Shown: in pieces, positions 1-10,700 of the stretch
Layout of the letters: every line of letters begins with the position of its first letter
How positions within the stretch are numbered: position 1 is the first letter of the stretch
Assembly (NCBI GenBank): GCA_033557465.1
Contig: CM066033.1
Coordinates: 15,687,080-15,751,079, forward strand
Source of the DNA: Ichthyophis bannanicus
Taxonomy: Eukaryota > Chordata > Amphibia > Gymnophiona > Ichthyophiidae
Reading direction: 5' to 3'
Length of the DNA: 64,000 bases
The notes under the pieces: generated by a model
Database searches by the model: none
Told to the model about the DNA's origin: nothing
Seen by the model: only the letters and a program-made list of their open reading frames with translations
Made by a program: the position numbers and the translations under genes

Positions 1-1126
1 TTCGCTTGGAAATTGATAAACCAAGGTGACTGGAATCAAAGGCAACAAAAAGCTGTGAAGCTTTTTTTTACCATGCTTAGTCCTCTGAAGGTAAAAGCTA
101 AAGCCCGTTTACAATCTAGAGTATTAAGATTCCTTTCTGCACTAGAGACATGAGGCTTAGGGAAGAAGACAGGAAGGTAAACCGACTGGTTCAAATGAAA
201 AGGCGAAACCACCTTTGGCATAAAGTGAGGATGAGTCCTAAAGACTACCTTATCATGGTGTAACCTTGTGTAAGAAGGGTCAGCCACTAAGGCTTGTAGC
301 TCACTAATGCGTCTTGCAGAAGTGAGGGCAATTAGGAAGATCACCTTCCAAGAAAGAAATTTCAGGGATGTAGTGGCTAAGGGTTCGAAGGGTGGCTTCA
401 TAAGCTGTCCAAGGACAAGATTTAAATCCTATGCCACGGGTGGTGGCTTAATGGGAGGCTTAGTTAAGAGTAGACCTCTCATAAAATGCACTACAAGCAG
501 CTGAGAGGGGACAGGTTGTTCAACAAAGGCTGTGTGGAAAGCCGCAGTGGCACTAAGGTGGGCCCTTACTGAATTAGTTTTAAGTCCAGAGGATGAGAGG
601 TGGAGAAGATACTCCAGTAATGCCTCTGCTGGAACTAAAAAGGATTAAGTTCCTTCTCTGAACACCAGATAGAGAACCTTCTCCACTTAAAAGTGTAAGC
701 ACGCCTAGTGGAAGGTTTCCTGGAGGCCAAAAGGATATCCTTAACTCGTTGAGAAAGGTTGATATCGTATAGTTCTAAGCTCTCAGCAGCCACACCATCA
801 GGTACAAGGACTGAGGGTTGGGTTGCAGAAGAGTCCCGTTCTCCTGGGATAGAAGATCTGGAGCACATCCCAACTCCAGAGGTTTGGCTTGAGAAAGACA
901 TAGACGCAGTAGATACCACGTCTGTAGTGGCCAGCTTGGGGCTATGAGGATCATATGGCCCTTGTCTCTCGGAAGTTTGAAAAGAGTCTTGGGAATGAAG
1001 GGAATGGGCGGTAGGCATTTTGGAAGTCCTGACCCCAGTGGAGGTGGAAAGCATCCATTGCCTGACTGTTCCGAGCAGGAATTCTGGAACAGAATCTGGG
1101 AAGTTTGGCATTCTGAGGACTTGCAA
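1..1126 (-). pseudogene. DIRS tyrosine recombinase, element 1 (broken)
   Basis: This is the integrase of the element: a tyrosine recombinase that would insert a circular DNA copy without target duplication. The N-terminal SAM-like part is seen at about 635-800 (ASRKPSTRRAYTFKWRRFS). The catalytic half begins at about 400 and includes the first catalytic arginine in LTSARRISELQAL. Breaks: a frameshift at about 635, an in-frame TAG at 429-431, and a further frame loss near 40-100. The C-terminal H-x-x-R and Tyr motifs lie in degraded sequence or beyond the window edge. The TAG falls on the same codon as in element 2 (24636-24638). Confidence 0.8.
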
Positions 1127-2640
1127 ATAGGTCTATATCTGGAGTTCCTTGGATCAGAAAGATTCGAGCAATTTCCTCTGAATAAAGAGAACACTCGTGT
1201 GGCAGCAGTACTTGGCTGAATTTGTCTGCTAGGAGATTCTGTTTGCCTGGGAGATACAACGCGAGTAGGTGAATCTGAAGGCCTCTTGCAAAGGACCATA
1301 GCTGTAGAGCTTCGTTGCACAATGCCTGCGAACCTCTTCCACCCTGATTGTTCACATAGAACATGGCTACCTGGACAAAAACTGTCTTGTAGCACAGATA
1401 GTTCTGGAATACTCGAAGAGCGTAGAAAATAGCTCTGAGTTCTAGTAGGTTTATGTGAAGACAAGTCTCCTGCTGGGTCCAGAGACCTTGAGTGGAGAGA
1501 TTGTCCAGATGAGCTCCCCAACCCAACTTGGACGCATCCGTCGTCAAGGTAGCTTGGCGCAGTGGTTGCTGAAAAGGTGACCCTATGAGTAGGTTTTCTA
1601 GCGATTGCCACCACTGAAGGGACGAAATGAAGCATGTTGAATTTCTGATTTTGTCCCCAAGATGACCCGACGTCTGAGTCCACTGAGAGGCTGCTTGCAT
1701 ATGTAGCCGAGCATAAGGGACCACATGTACAGTGGACGCCATATGACCGAGCAAATGAAGCATTTCTCGAGCAGTCAGGACAGTTTTCATGGCTGCTTGA
1801 GAAGCCAGTTGAATTATTTGAGCATAGCGGAGCTGTGGCAGGAAAGCCCTTGACTGCTGCATCCCTAAAAGAGCTCCTATGAACTCTCGGGACTGAGTAG
1901 GGGTAAGATGGGATTTTGGGAGGTTTATGACCAATCCCAAATATTGAAGAAGTTGAATTGTGCAGGAAAGAGCAGAGCTGGCCTCTGGAACTGTTGATGC
2001 TCAGATCAGCCAGTCGTCTAAGTAGGGGAAGACAAATATCCTTAGAGTCCTTAGAAATGCCGTTACTACTGCCATGCATTTTGTAAAGACTCTTGAGGCG
2101 GAAGCCAGGCCAAAGGGTAGAACCCTGTACTGGTAATGTCTTCCCTGAAAGAGGAATCAAAGAAACCTCCTGTGTTCTGCATGAATAAGGATGTGTGTAT
2201 ATGCGTCCTTTAGGTCTAGAGAACATAGCCAATCCTGACTCTGGATGTAAGGGAGAAGTGTTCCGAGAGAGATCATTTTGAATTTCTCTCGGAACAGGAA
2301 CTTGTTTAACTCCCTGAGGTCCAGTATGGGCCTTTACCTTCCTGTTTTCTTTGGTATAAGGAAGTAGGGGAAGTAAAAGCCCAGGACATGTTGAGAAAGA
2401 TGTGCGTCCTCTATCGCACCCTGAGTAAGGAGTGAGGTAACTTCCTGATACAAGAGAGTGGTGAAGGGGGGGGGGGGGCCGAGAACTGAACTTTCTAGTA
2501 GTGGAGGGGGGGGGCATACTTTGGAAATGGAGTTTGTACCCCTCTTTCACTATGGAGAGAGTCCAATGCTCTGATGTTATCTGCTGCCACCTCTTTGCAA
2601 CGTAACAGAGTCTGCCTGGAATATTGAGTGGCTCTGGAAT
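951..2640 (-). pseudogene. DIRS reverse transcriptase / RNase H / methyltransferase-like, element 1
   Basis: The polymerase segment starts near 2550 (KEGYKLHFQS) and shifts frame at a poly-G run at about 2470-2510. From 1940 to 951 one frame carries the end of RT, then RNase H (TTDASKLGWGAH, LLELRAI, VAMFYVNNQGG, LLADKFSQ). It ends in the DIRS methyltransferase-like segment (DIDLFASPQN..LPRFCSR). The RT active site region lies in the broken stretch. Identity rests on alignment by eye with the open frame of element 2. The domain order RT-RNase H-MTase is known for DIRS1-like elements. Confidence 0.8.
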
Positions 2641-2666
2641 TTTTAGAGGTAGGATGACTAGGTTCT

Positions 2667-4720
2667 CTAGGAAGGAGTCAAAGACCTTGTGGAGGCTGCA
2701 TCAGCTGAGCTGGTTGAGCTCTGGGGACTTGAGCCTTTCTTTGTTGTTTCAGCTGCTGTTGCCCCTTCTGGGAAGCATGGACTGGGTGTAAGAAGGATAG
2801 ACTTTCTTTGTCTTGTTTTCTTTGCTGGATTGGCAGTGGTCCTTGAGAGCCTTTTTAAAATAGTGTTCTTGGACTCTATGAACTTATTCTGGTTGATAAC
2901 ATAGAGCCCTGAAAACATCGACGACCAAAGGCATTGAGAGTTCTTGCCTCATGGCTTGGAGGATTAGATAATTGTGTCTTGGCACTTTTAATTCATCGCA
3001 TTGCCAATTCTACAACCATGGAATGGGGTGGTAACTGCATTTTTTGAAACCTGGGACACTCGGTTACCCGGTACATTGTATCGAGTCTTCGAGAATGTGG
3101 AGACACCGTTAAGGTGTCTCCCAGATCCTAAGCATGAGGTCATGCAAAATCCGATGTATAAGAAGGGTTACAACCTCTTTTGGGGATGCAGGATACTGAA
3201 GAATTTCAAGTTCTTCAGCTCTCTGTTCCTTCTCGGGGGCCATGGTGATTGAGAGGCCCCAAGTCACATCCCGTATAAAGTCTTGAAAAGATATGTCCTC
3301 CGAAGGAAACATCCGGTGCTGCGGGGAAGGAGAGGGATCCTTCAGAAGAAGTGCTCCGGTACCAATGGAGTCATCAGAAGAATCAGAAGACTCGAAGTAT
3401 CGATGGGTCGGATGCTCCCGCACTGCCTGTTGACAGTACCGAATGAAATCGGCATCGCAATGCATCGATACCAGACCTTCCATGCCGGACACCAATTCTA
3501 GGGACGGCATGAGTGGTAGCATGGAGAGTAGTGCAACAGTAAATGCAGATACATCCGGTACCGGTATTGGTACCGATGACTGCGGAACCGATTGCAGTGG
3601 CTTTAGCAGTATGAAAACTGCTAGCAAGGCAGCAAGACTCCGCTCAATGGCTGGGATATGTTGATCCATGGAGCCTGCCAATGTCTGGGTGTCTGCACTG
3701 GCAGAGCAGGCCACGACCCCAGAACATGGCACCAAGAGCTCTCCAGAAGTGGACGCCTTGGGAACATCTTGGGACCCCGATAATGCTTTGGAGGCAAAGA
3801 CCTTCCACCGGGGTTGTTTGGCCAGTGTATTCTCCTTGAGGACAATGCTAGAAGCATCTCGATGCTTAGAAGGAGATCTACCCTTTGAGGACTGGCCAGT
3901 CTTCGAGGAAGACCTAGGTTTGGTTACCTGAGAACCATGGGAGGAAAATGAAGCCATGGAAGACATCGATTCAACGGACATTGCATCCGAGGCAAAAAGG
4001 ATTCCAAGTTTCGTAGCTCTATTCTGCAGGCCCCTCTTAGTCATCTTTCTGCAGAGGAGACACTCCGATGGAGAGTAGTCTGGGCCCAAACATTTAAGAC
4101 ACCAGTCAAGAGTGTCGGTACATAAGAACATAAGATATGCCATACTGGGTCAGACCAAGGTCCATCAAGCCCAGTATCCTGTTTCCAACAGTGGCCAATC
4201 TAGGTCATACGTAGCTAGCAGTTTCCCCAAAAGACACAGGTTCCACAATGCTTGTACTGGGTCATGCATTGATATCCTGAGTCCCTTCTTAATAATGGTT
4301 AATGGACCTTTCCTCCAGGAACTTGTCCAAACCTTTTTTAAACCCAGCTACACTAACAGCCTTTACTACATCCTCCGGTAACAAATTCCAGCGTTTGATT
4401 ACACGTTGAGTGAAAAAATATTTTATTAGTCTTAAATAGTTTACCTTGTAGCTTCATTGCATATCCCCTAGTCTTTCTATATTCTGATAACGTAAACAAT
4501 TGATCTACATTTACCAGTTCCACTCCATTCATTAATTTATAGACTTCTATCATATCTCCCCTCAGCCGTCTCTTTTCCAGGTTAAAGAGCCCTAACCTTT
4601 TTAGCCTTTCTTCTTAGGAGTATCCTTCCATCCCCTTTACCATTTTGGTGGCTCTTCTCTAAGCAGAAATAGTACTGCTACATTTTGAACATTTCTTGAA
4701 ACCACTAGTTGGTTTCTCTA
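2667..4720 (-). pseudogene. DIRS gag-like ORF, element 1, split by a CR1 insertion
   Basis: The long minus frame at 3109-4117 carries CLKCLGPDY..CLLCRK, then a Ser/Lys-rich stretch, then FQDFIRDVTWGLS and AEELEILQYPAS. These match the gag of element 2 (CLRCLGPDH, FSDFVRDMAKALA, AEELDALQYDS). The missing N-terminus (SGFKKCSKCSSTIS) is found at about 4660-4715, on the far side of the CR1 insertion. The gag C-terminus, Lys/Arg/Gln-rich, is at 2667-2918. The first Met of the 3109-4143 frame lies in CR1 sequence and is not the native start. Gag would form the particle and bind RNA through the Cys-rich N-terminus. Confidence 0.75.
4118..4660 (-). mobile_element. CR1 LINE 3' end, inserted in DIRS gag
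   Basis: The sequence is the reverse complement of the CR1 3' end at 31.7-32.26 kb, from the block AGAAGAGCCACCAAAATGG through the ORF2 end to the tail TATGCCATATCTTATGTTC. It is 5'-truncated, as is usual for CR1. Its two sides rejoin the gag zinc-finger sequence, which fixes the boundaries to within a few bases. Confidence 0.9.
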
Positions 4721-5039
4721 TTTTAAGAAAAAACAGGGCCTACAGCCCAATATGGCGCCAAAGCACCAAGAGGGGAAAGACCATCAAGAAAAAAGCTTTT
4801 TTTTTTTTTTAAGAAAGAAAATAAATAAATAAATGACAAACTAACAAACAAACAAACACTGATGGTACCGATGTCAGCGTCTACAGGAAGGCAGATGCGA
4901 CCACAAAAAAGAACATTTTCTGCAGTGATAGGGAATGCAGCCTGTCGGCTCCACAAAAAATGAAAAACCGAAGAGGGAGAGTTGGAAAGGCAGAAATGCA
5001 GCAGCACAGGCACAGTGGAACGCTCCCAAAAGCTTTCCT

Positions 5040-5132
5040 ATAAGACGCTGGGGAGCGTTCCCGCGTGGGCTCCATCGATGCCGATAAAGCCCATATGTGA
5101 AGACTACATTCCTGCTTGTTCCTGGAGATTAT
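5040..5132. repeat. DIRS element 1 terminal repeat (gag side)
   Basis: The block AGCTTTCCTATAAGACGCT, then GGGCTCCATCGATGCCGAT, then CCCATATGTGAAGACT, ends in TTCCTGGAGA. It follows the layout of the right terminal repeat of element 2 (29.09-29.19 kb), with moderate divergence. Confidence 0.75.
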
Positions 5133-5282
5133 TCTATGTAGAGCTATTCCCTTACTAATATATGCTGGATTGTTAGTTCTTCTACTCTCTGATATTTATT
5201 TACATCTTCCTGTTCAAGTTCATTTATATCACATTAAGCCGTGAGAGACATATTTTAAGTTTTCCTCAATTTTCCTCTAAGG

Positions 5283-5444
5283 CAGTGGTTTTTAGCCTGG
5301 TCCTCTGGGACCTCTAGGCCAGTCAGGTTTTCAGGATATCCACAATGAATATTCATGAGACAGATCTGCATACAATGGAAGCAGTGCATGCAGATCTATC
5401 TCATTGTGGATATCCTGAAAACCTGACTGGCCCGAGAACCACTG
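5283..5444. mobile_element. Palindromic hAT-type MITE with 8-bp target duplication
   Basis: The 162-bp element begins CAGTGGTTTTTAGCC and ends CCGAGAACCACTG, and its two halves are near-complementary (TCAGGTTTTCAGGATATCCA versus its complement). It is flanked by CTCTAAGG (5275-5282) and CTCTAGGG (5445-5452). An 8-bp duplication with one mismatch is the hAT hallmark. It has no coding capacity. Confidence 0.85.
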
Positions 5445-5577
5445 CTCTAGGGTAATGTTTTAGCACATTTCTCCAGGCCAAAAATCATCCTGATGTTATC
5501 TAAAAAGCTTTTCACTAGATGAAATTATTCCACTAAGTATTGATCATGAGACCCTTAGAGTGGACTATGTCATGTTT

Positions 5578-6190
5578 TCATTGAGGAGATGTTGAATGAA
5601 AACATATCACATTAGGAACATAAATGGTTTCTTTCCAGTTTACTCTTTCAAGAATTATTAAGCTAACTTTATTAGCAGAGCTTTTATCATATTGTAAACA
5701 ATTAAGTGGTTCTCTTGGGGGCAATTTATCCAAATGGGTTAGTTTTGCACATAACATGATAGTCATCACTTCTAAAAGAGGGTATGTGCAGAATGATCTC
5801 AATCTCTCAAATTTACTGCTAATGCTTGGCGTAGTACTTGCATCGTGCCAAAGAGAGCCTCCTGCTGGAGTTCATACGACGTAATATGTACTGGTAATTT
5901 GTTACGATGTGGCTTAAAGTTCTCCTTTAGCAGGCTTATGGCTCCCAATATGATGAGAAATATTTCTGTATCTTTGTCTCACATTTTCTTGGTCTCTGAC
6001 TGCATTTCTCAATACTTCAGGATCTTCTCCCTCTCCACGCAATTCACAGAATAGTTCCTTGGAACAGACACCTCTATTATCAATGCCGTTCTAGTGTTTC
6101 CTATATTGGGTTTCCTTGCATCCAGTTTCTTATCCATCAGAATGGAAATGTCCCAAGTTTGTCATAACTTCTTCATTCTCTGTAATTCTC
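5578..6190 (-). pseudogene. Zinc-finger/LINE-CTD module, copy 1 (degenerate)
   Basis: On the minus strand a LINE ORF2-type C-terminal segment (about 6130-5735) has the pattern YSVN-E..-KYQ-M..K...W-KDTE-PI-LGA-GLI. It runs into a decayed C2H2 finger at 5640-5720 (LNCLQYDKSSANKVSLIILERV). The same combination recurs near 7.3, 9.6 and 11.1 kb. Stops and frameshifts are frequent. The LINE clade was not identified with certainty; the C-terminal pattern is common to several LINE ORF2 proteins. Confidence 0.55.
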
Positions 6191-7265
6191 TTTTCTGTTA
6201 CAGTTTTGTTACAGTGCTTACAGAGTTTCCAGTAGATGAGATTTATTTATTTATTTAACAATTCTTATATACCGCACTATTTGTTATCAGTGCGGTTTAC
6301 ACTTAACAAACAATATTCAGATCAGAGAAGACTGATTGAGTTTACATTATAACAGGGAACAAAACTTGGAGAACATGGGTAACTATTTACATATTGACAT
6401 ATTTCAGGATGGCGGCAGAATACATGAAACTATATACATAAAGATATGTCATAATAGATGATACTTGATCTGAAAGTACGTAAGAAGGTTCAGGCTGGCG
6501 AGAGAGTGCTTGGGAAAAACCAATCTCTAACTACAACCTACCGTTCTCATTATCATACATAACACATAAAACCACAAGCATACACAAACATACAAAAGCG
6601 AGCTGGAGAGGTCATTCTTGATCCTGTACAGAGACTAAATCAACGTCTGAGTTGTTGGGCTGCTGCGGAACTCTGAGAGTTATAACTTTAAAGATCAGTA
6701 ATTGTGAACCCCGTTGGGTCGCTAAATTATTCAGTGTCTGATTTCACATTTGCTTTCTGTTCTACGTGTTTACCTGATGTTCCGGCAGTACATTTATTTA
6801 TTTAATTTATTTATTTAAAGTCTCTTCTATACCACGCTATTCAGCATCAGTGCGGTTTACAATAAACAACGAACATACACATTTCCATTAGTACTTTGTG
6901 TTTACATATGAACAGGAGAATCAACTTGGCTAACAGGGTAAACATACATAACTCGGGTTTTCAGTTGAATTTAAAAAGACGCTTTTGTATGTTTGTGTAT
7001 GATTGTGGTTTTATGTGTTATATATGAGGTTGAGAATGGTAGGTTGTAGTAAGAGATTGGTTTTTCCCAAGGGTACATTTGGTAGTACGTAAGGCTTTGT
7101 GCTTTACGAGTAGGTTTAGATGTTGTATGGGATTGCATGTAAGGCTTATTGACCTGTGATGTGAGCGTCAGCTGCTCCCTATAGTGGAATTTTTCACTAA
7201 ATGTAGGGTATGAGCTATCATGAGGTCATTTTGCCTGAGAAATTGTATGTAAGATTAGTTTAATG
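6190..7265. repeat. L2-type LINE tail fragments, partly in inverted orientation
   Basis: Two A/T-rich tails with the hallmark 'TATTTATTTAA..TATACCGCACTAT..ATCAGTGCGGTTTACA' lie at 6240-6305 and 6795-6865. Such GCGGTATATAA..AAATAAATA tails are the 3' ends of L2-type LINEs seen several times in this window. Arms 6512-6600 and 6980-7069 are inverted copies of each other (starting GGGAAAAACCAATCTCTAAC and ending with its complement), so sequence from one family lies here in both orientations. No gene is seen. Confidence 0.65.
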
Positions 7266-7314
7266 GTTGAACATACTTGTGAAGATTATTTGTCTAAGAG
7301 CATATATTGTTTGG

Positions 7315-7860
7315 ATGAGTTTTGCACATACCATGACTGTCATGAACCTCACTCCTAAGCCAGGGTATGCGAGGTGTGATCTCAGTCTCTCAAATTTACT
7401 GCTAATGCTCAGCATAGTACTTGCTTTGTGCCAAAGAGAAGCCTCCCTTTTGAGTTCCTAAAATGTTACTTGTATAGGTAATTTATAAAGGCATGCTTGG
7501 AAATTCCCACTAATTAAGCCTGTGGTACCCAATACAATGGGAAATAACTCGGTATCTTTCTGCCACATTCTCTTGGTCTTTGACTGCATTTCTTGGTACT
7601 TGAAGATTTTATCCCTCTCAATGCAATTCACAGAATAGTCGCTTGGAACTGACACCGCTACAATCAATGCCGCTCTGGTGTTTTTCTATTTTACCACTAT
7701 ATCTGGCTTCCTCACAACCAGCTTTTTATCGGTCAGAATGGGAGTATCCCAGGTGATCATAACCTCTTCATTCTCTGTAATTTTTTTAGGGTCATGATCC
7801 CAGTGCTTTTCAGGCACAGTGAGGTTGTAGTACTTACAGAGTTTCCAACAGATGAGGCAT
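7315..7860 (-). pseudogene. LINE ORF2-type C-terminal segment, copy 2
   Basis: The 7458-7667 frame reads YSVNCIERDKIFKYQEM, then KTKRMWQKDTELFPIVLG, then TTGLISGNF, the same pattern as the copies at 5.7-6.1 and 9.6-9.9 kb. The downstream 7315-7450 part (YPGLGVRFMTVMVCAKL) is shared by all copies. It is shifted and interrupted, and no finger is fused directly to this copy. Confidence 0.55.
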
Positions 7861-7866
7861 GCTACT

Positions 7867-8330
7867 TTATTGTGAATATATAAATATTTTATCTCCAGTG
7901 TCTATTTCTTCATGCATTTGTAGATCAGGTATTTGATTGAAGCTGATCATCTTAGATATGAAAAAGACTTGTCTCTTTGGCTTTAAAAATTTGAAGTGGC
8001 AAGACTGTGTTGTGGCTCCTAATGCAAGCTCTTTTTTAGCTGAAACACTGATGTTCAGCGTAACTCCGCAGTATCTTTTTGACATCTAAGACAATCACTT
8101 TGTTTCCTTTGCTGTTGAAAGTTTGTTGCAGCTTTTGATATATGCCGCTCTGAAGTAGATTTCTGTATATTTGAGCCGTGCTGCTTGTGCCCTGACGCTT
8201 TGGAAATGCTTCTTAAAGATAAGTGACTCCTTTCTGTTTTTGCTTTTGAGATCTGATTTTGAAGTAATGTGGTTTTGTGAAGTTTTAAAACATTTTTCAC
8301 AAAGATCATATTAAGTTAATATAAAGATTG
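7867..8330 (-). pseudogene. Degenerate zinc-finger exon fragments
   Basis: The 7867-8085 frame ends in IPDLQMHEEIDTGDKIF, which matches the finger/linker pattern [15 protein letters not shown] of the nearby zinc-finger exon. The 8055-8309 segment has a possible Cys-x-x-Cys start (CEKCFK) in a neighbouring frame. Sequence decay prevents a finger count. It looks like a relic of duplicated zinc-finger exon sequence. Confidence 0.4.
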
Positions 8331-8339
8331 CTTACTTGT

Positions 8340-9530
8340 TGGGAGGTGGAATCGAATGATGAGGCTGAGGTGATCAGAGACCTGCAGTTAAGGGTCTGAA
8401 GTAATGCCTGTGGATACCTCACCTTTCTTTCCCTTTCCAGTCCAGAACAAATACCTGGCTATCTTGTCTGCTTAAACACAGCAAACTCCATACAGACAGT
8501 TAAACTCTCAGAAGCAGATAAAACTCTTTTCAAGGTTTTCTCAGTAATTAGCCAAACAAAAGCTTTTCTTACTTTCTCCCTTGAAAACTGCTTCCAGACT
8601 GAGCACTGCACTGCTCACAGCTGTTTCTTCAGGGTAATTAGGAAACTTCAGCTTTGCACAGTGAAACACTTCTCCTGAACTCAGAACATTCACAAGCTAA
8701 ACACAGCTCTTGGGGCTTTTGGACACTGGAGGCTTTTCTTTACAGTTGACACCCTTTCAACCCCTCTGAATTGGCAGACTGGCATACAGAGCAGTCCAAG
8801 TATGAGACCTCTTCTTCACAAGGTAAGTCTGGCTCCCCCAATTGCATTGGCTTAATCTCTGGCTCAGACTCAGATGGCTTAACTGACTGCCTTCCGTTAT
8901 GGTTAAAGCTGTCTCTGGCAACTTCCTAGTGCTCCTTATTAGATAAGCTTCTTGGACTCATACCTTGATTAAAGCTTGTAGTAGCTTCCCCTCTTACATG
9001 CTCTGGCCACCATTCACCTCGTCCTGTTCTCCAATTTGTGTTTCTGGTTCTTACTGTTCCATTCCTTCTCGAGTAGGCATAACTACTGCTCTCTCTTTCT
9101 CTCTGGTCAGCAGCTGCAGCTCTCTCGGCTCTCAGGAGTACTTCCAGTTCCTCTCCTCGTGCCCTTCCTGCTCTGCTCGTCCTGCTTGTCCTTCTCTCTG
9201 GATAAACTGAGCTAAACTTAAACCCCTCAGGCTCCTGCTCCACCTCCTCTCCTCTCAGGTGAGAGAGATCAAACTCCCTCGTGGCAGCTGAGTGATTAGG
9301 GAATGCAGTCCCGTAAGGGTTCCTTACCCTGGGCTTGTATTCCCTCTCCTTTCCACCACTAGGGGCATTCTGTACCTTATTGTAGCCAGGAATTACCTGC
9401 TTTCTAGGAGCAATCGGAGTTTTATGTCCTTGACCTTTTAAAATAGGTCCTTTTATTATGGTAAATTCCTTCTTTTTACCCCTCTCTTCTAGGTCCTGAT
9501 AAGCTTCCTTATCACAACACACACATACAT
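8340..9530 (-). mobile_element. Unclassified element with 'CDKEAY' ORF, copy B
   Basis: On the minus strand the segment begins TGTGATAAGGAAGCTTATCA, the same 20 bases that begin the insert in CR1 at 30087. The ORF read from those bases (CDKEAYQDLEERGKKK...) is Arg/Glu/Ser-rich, has a stop near 8925, then continues to about 8755 with a Cys-containing end (YLDCSVCQ). Copy A has the same start, a similar middle (IPNHPS versus FPNHSA) and a similar end (CMDCSLSK). The boundary at 8340 is approximate. I do not recognise the family. Confidence 0.4.
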
Positions 9531-9636
9531 ACATATATTTCTTGGCACCTTTGAGGTGTTGAGTTTTGTTTGACCCATTGTTTTTTTGGTTTTGTTTATT
9601 TACTTTTGCACATACTATGACACTCATGAACCTCAC
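8755..9636 (-). pseudogene. Arg/Glu-rich ORF of unknown function (copy B)
   Basis: A 236-codon open frame spans 8926-9636; the part from 9524 onward belongs to the element. Its upstream residues, including the apparent Met start, come from the preceding LINE-CTD repeat, so that start is not native. Composition is basic and low in hydrophobics, with an ELEVLLRAERAAAADQRERE stretch that could form a short helix. After the TAG near 8923 the frame continues as a Ser/Glu/Pro-rich region to the LDCSVCQ motif. The composition would suit a retroelement gag tail, but no zinc knuckle or protease is visible. Confidence 0.35.
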
Positions 9637-10030
9637 TCCTAAGCCAGGGTATGTAAAGTATCAACTCAGTCTCTAGGATTTACTGCTAGCGCTTGCCTTA
9701 GTAGTTGCATTGTGCCAATAGAGTTTCCTTCTGGAGTTCATAAGACATAACATATATGGGCAATTTGTTAATATGTGCCTTGAAGTTCTCCTTTATCAAG
9801 CTTGTGGCTCCCACAATGATAGGATATATTTCTGTCTTTTTGCCACATTTTCTTGGTGCTTCAGAATCTTCTCCCTCTCCACATGAGTCACAGAATAATC
9901 TCTTGGGATAGACACCTCTCTCCAGTGTTTGTGCTGTCATTAATTCTCAGTCTAGCTAGCTTTCTTAGCAATCTTTTTATCACATTCAAAACATGTAACT
10001 GGTTTCTCTTCGAACAGTTTCTCTAAATGA
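9600..10030 (-). pseudogene. Zinc-finger/LINE-CTD module, copy 3
   Basis: The 9698-9940 frame has the C-terminal pattern (KTEIYPIIVGATSLIKENF..INKLPIYVMSYELQKETLL). Its trailing part at 9600-9660 matches copies 1, 2 and 4. A decayed finger (EKPVTCFECDKKIAKKA) lies at 9955-10010. Confidence 0.5.
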
Positions 10031-10700
10031 ATTAGTTTTGTGCATATTAAAAAGGCTTTAACAAGTGATATCTGTGAAAAATTATTTCCCATAATGATTT
10101 TGTTATTCAATACTAGTGACCGCTGAAAAGAGACTTTTTAACATAAGCAGCCTATATAGCAGTTTTTAAGTAACATATGATCCTATTCTTTTTATTCTTA
10201 AACATGTTGATTTTCAAAAGTCTTTTTATACATACATTTGTTAGTATTAAGAAAGGATGATGACAGCTTTTCTATATCTTTTTTTTTTTTTAGTCTTTTG
10301 GTTACACTCCTGAAGCGCCTTCCTTGCGCTAAGCAGCCACATCGAGTGTACCACTACTAGCTTCAGCTGTGAAGATAAGTTTTCAAATTGTTTGATGCAT
10401 TGATGATTATAGGCTTGCAACCAAATCAAATCAAATAAGTTGTAGTGAAGGGGTGTTTATGACTTATGAGGATGAGTGACCTAGAACCAAACAAAGGATC
10501 CTAATTTTGATTTAAGGCACAAAACTGAGGTCCTTTCCCCTTCTTTTATATAAGGTTTTTCAATTTGTTTGAGTTTTTTTCAAATTGCATTTGGTGTCAT
10601 CATTAGGGTGAAAGAATAATTAGAAAAAAATCATTTTGGGAACAATATTCATAGATTACTTGCGTTGTTAATTATTAGTTTTGCGCATACCATGACAGTC
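10030..10700. other. Interval without recognised gene
   Basis: A/T-rich sequence with a poly-T run at about 10280-10292. The short minus frame at 10247-10429 has no recognisable motif. No element boundary is seen. Confidence 0.5.

Larger units (their letters stand above)
1..5132 (-). mobile_element. DIRS retrotransposon, element 1 (left-truncated by window edge)
   Basis: Gag-like, reverse transcriptase/RNase H and tyrosine recombinase segments follow one another on the minus strand, the order of DIRS elements. The gag-side terminus at about 5040-5132 resembles the terminus of the complete element at 29.03-29.19 kb (both have the CCCATATGTGAaGACT..CCTGCTTG block ending in a CTGGAGA tip). The recombinase runs off the left edge, so the other terminus is not visible. 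A CR1 tail is inserted in gag. All frames are broken, so this copy is not autonomous. Confidence 0.85.

Noticed and set aside
4723..5075. Minus-strand frames rich in Phe/Leu/Ser
   Set aside because: They translate poly-T and the DIRS leader; no conserved motif.
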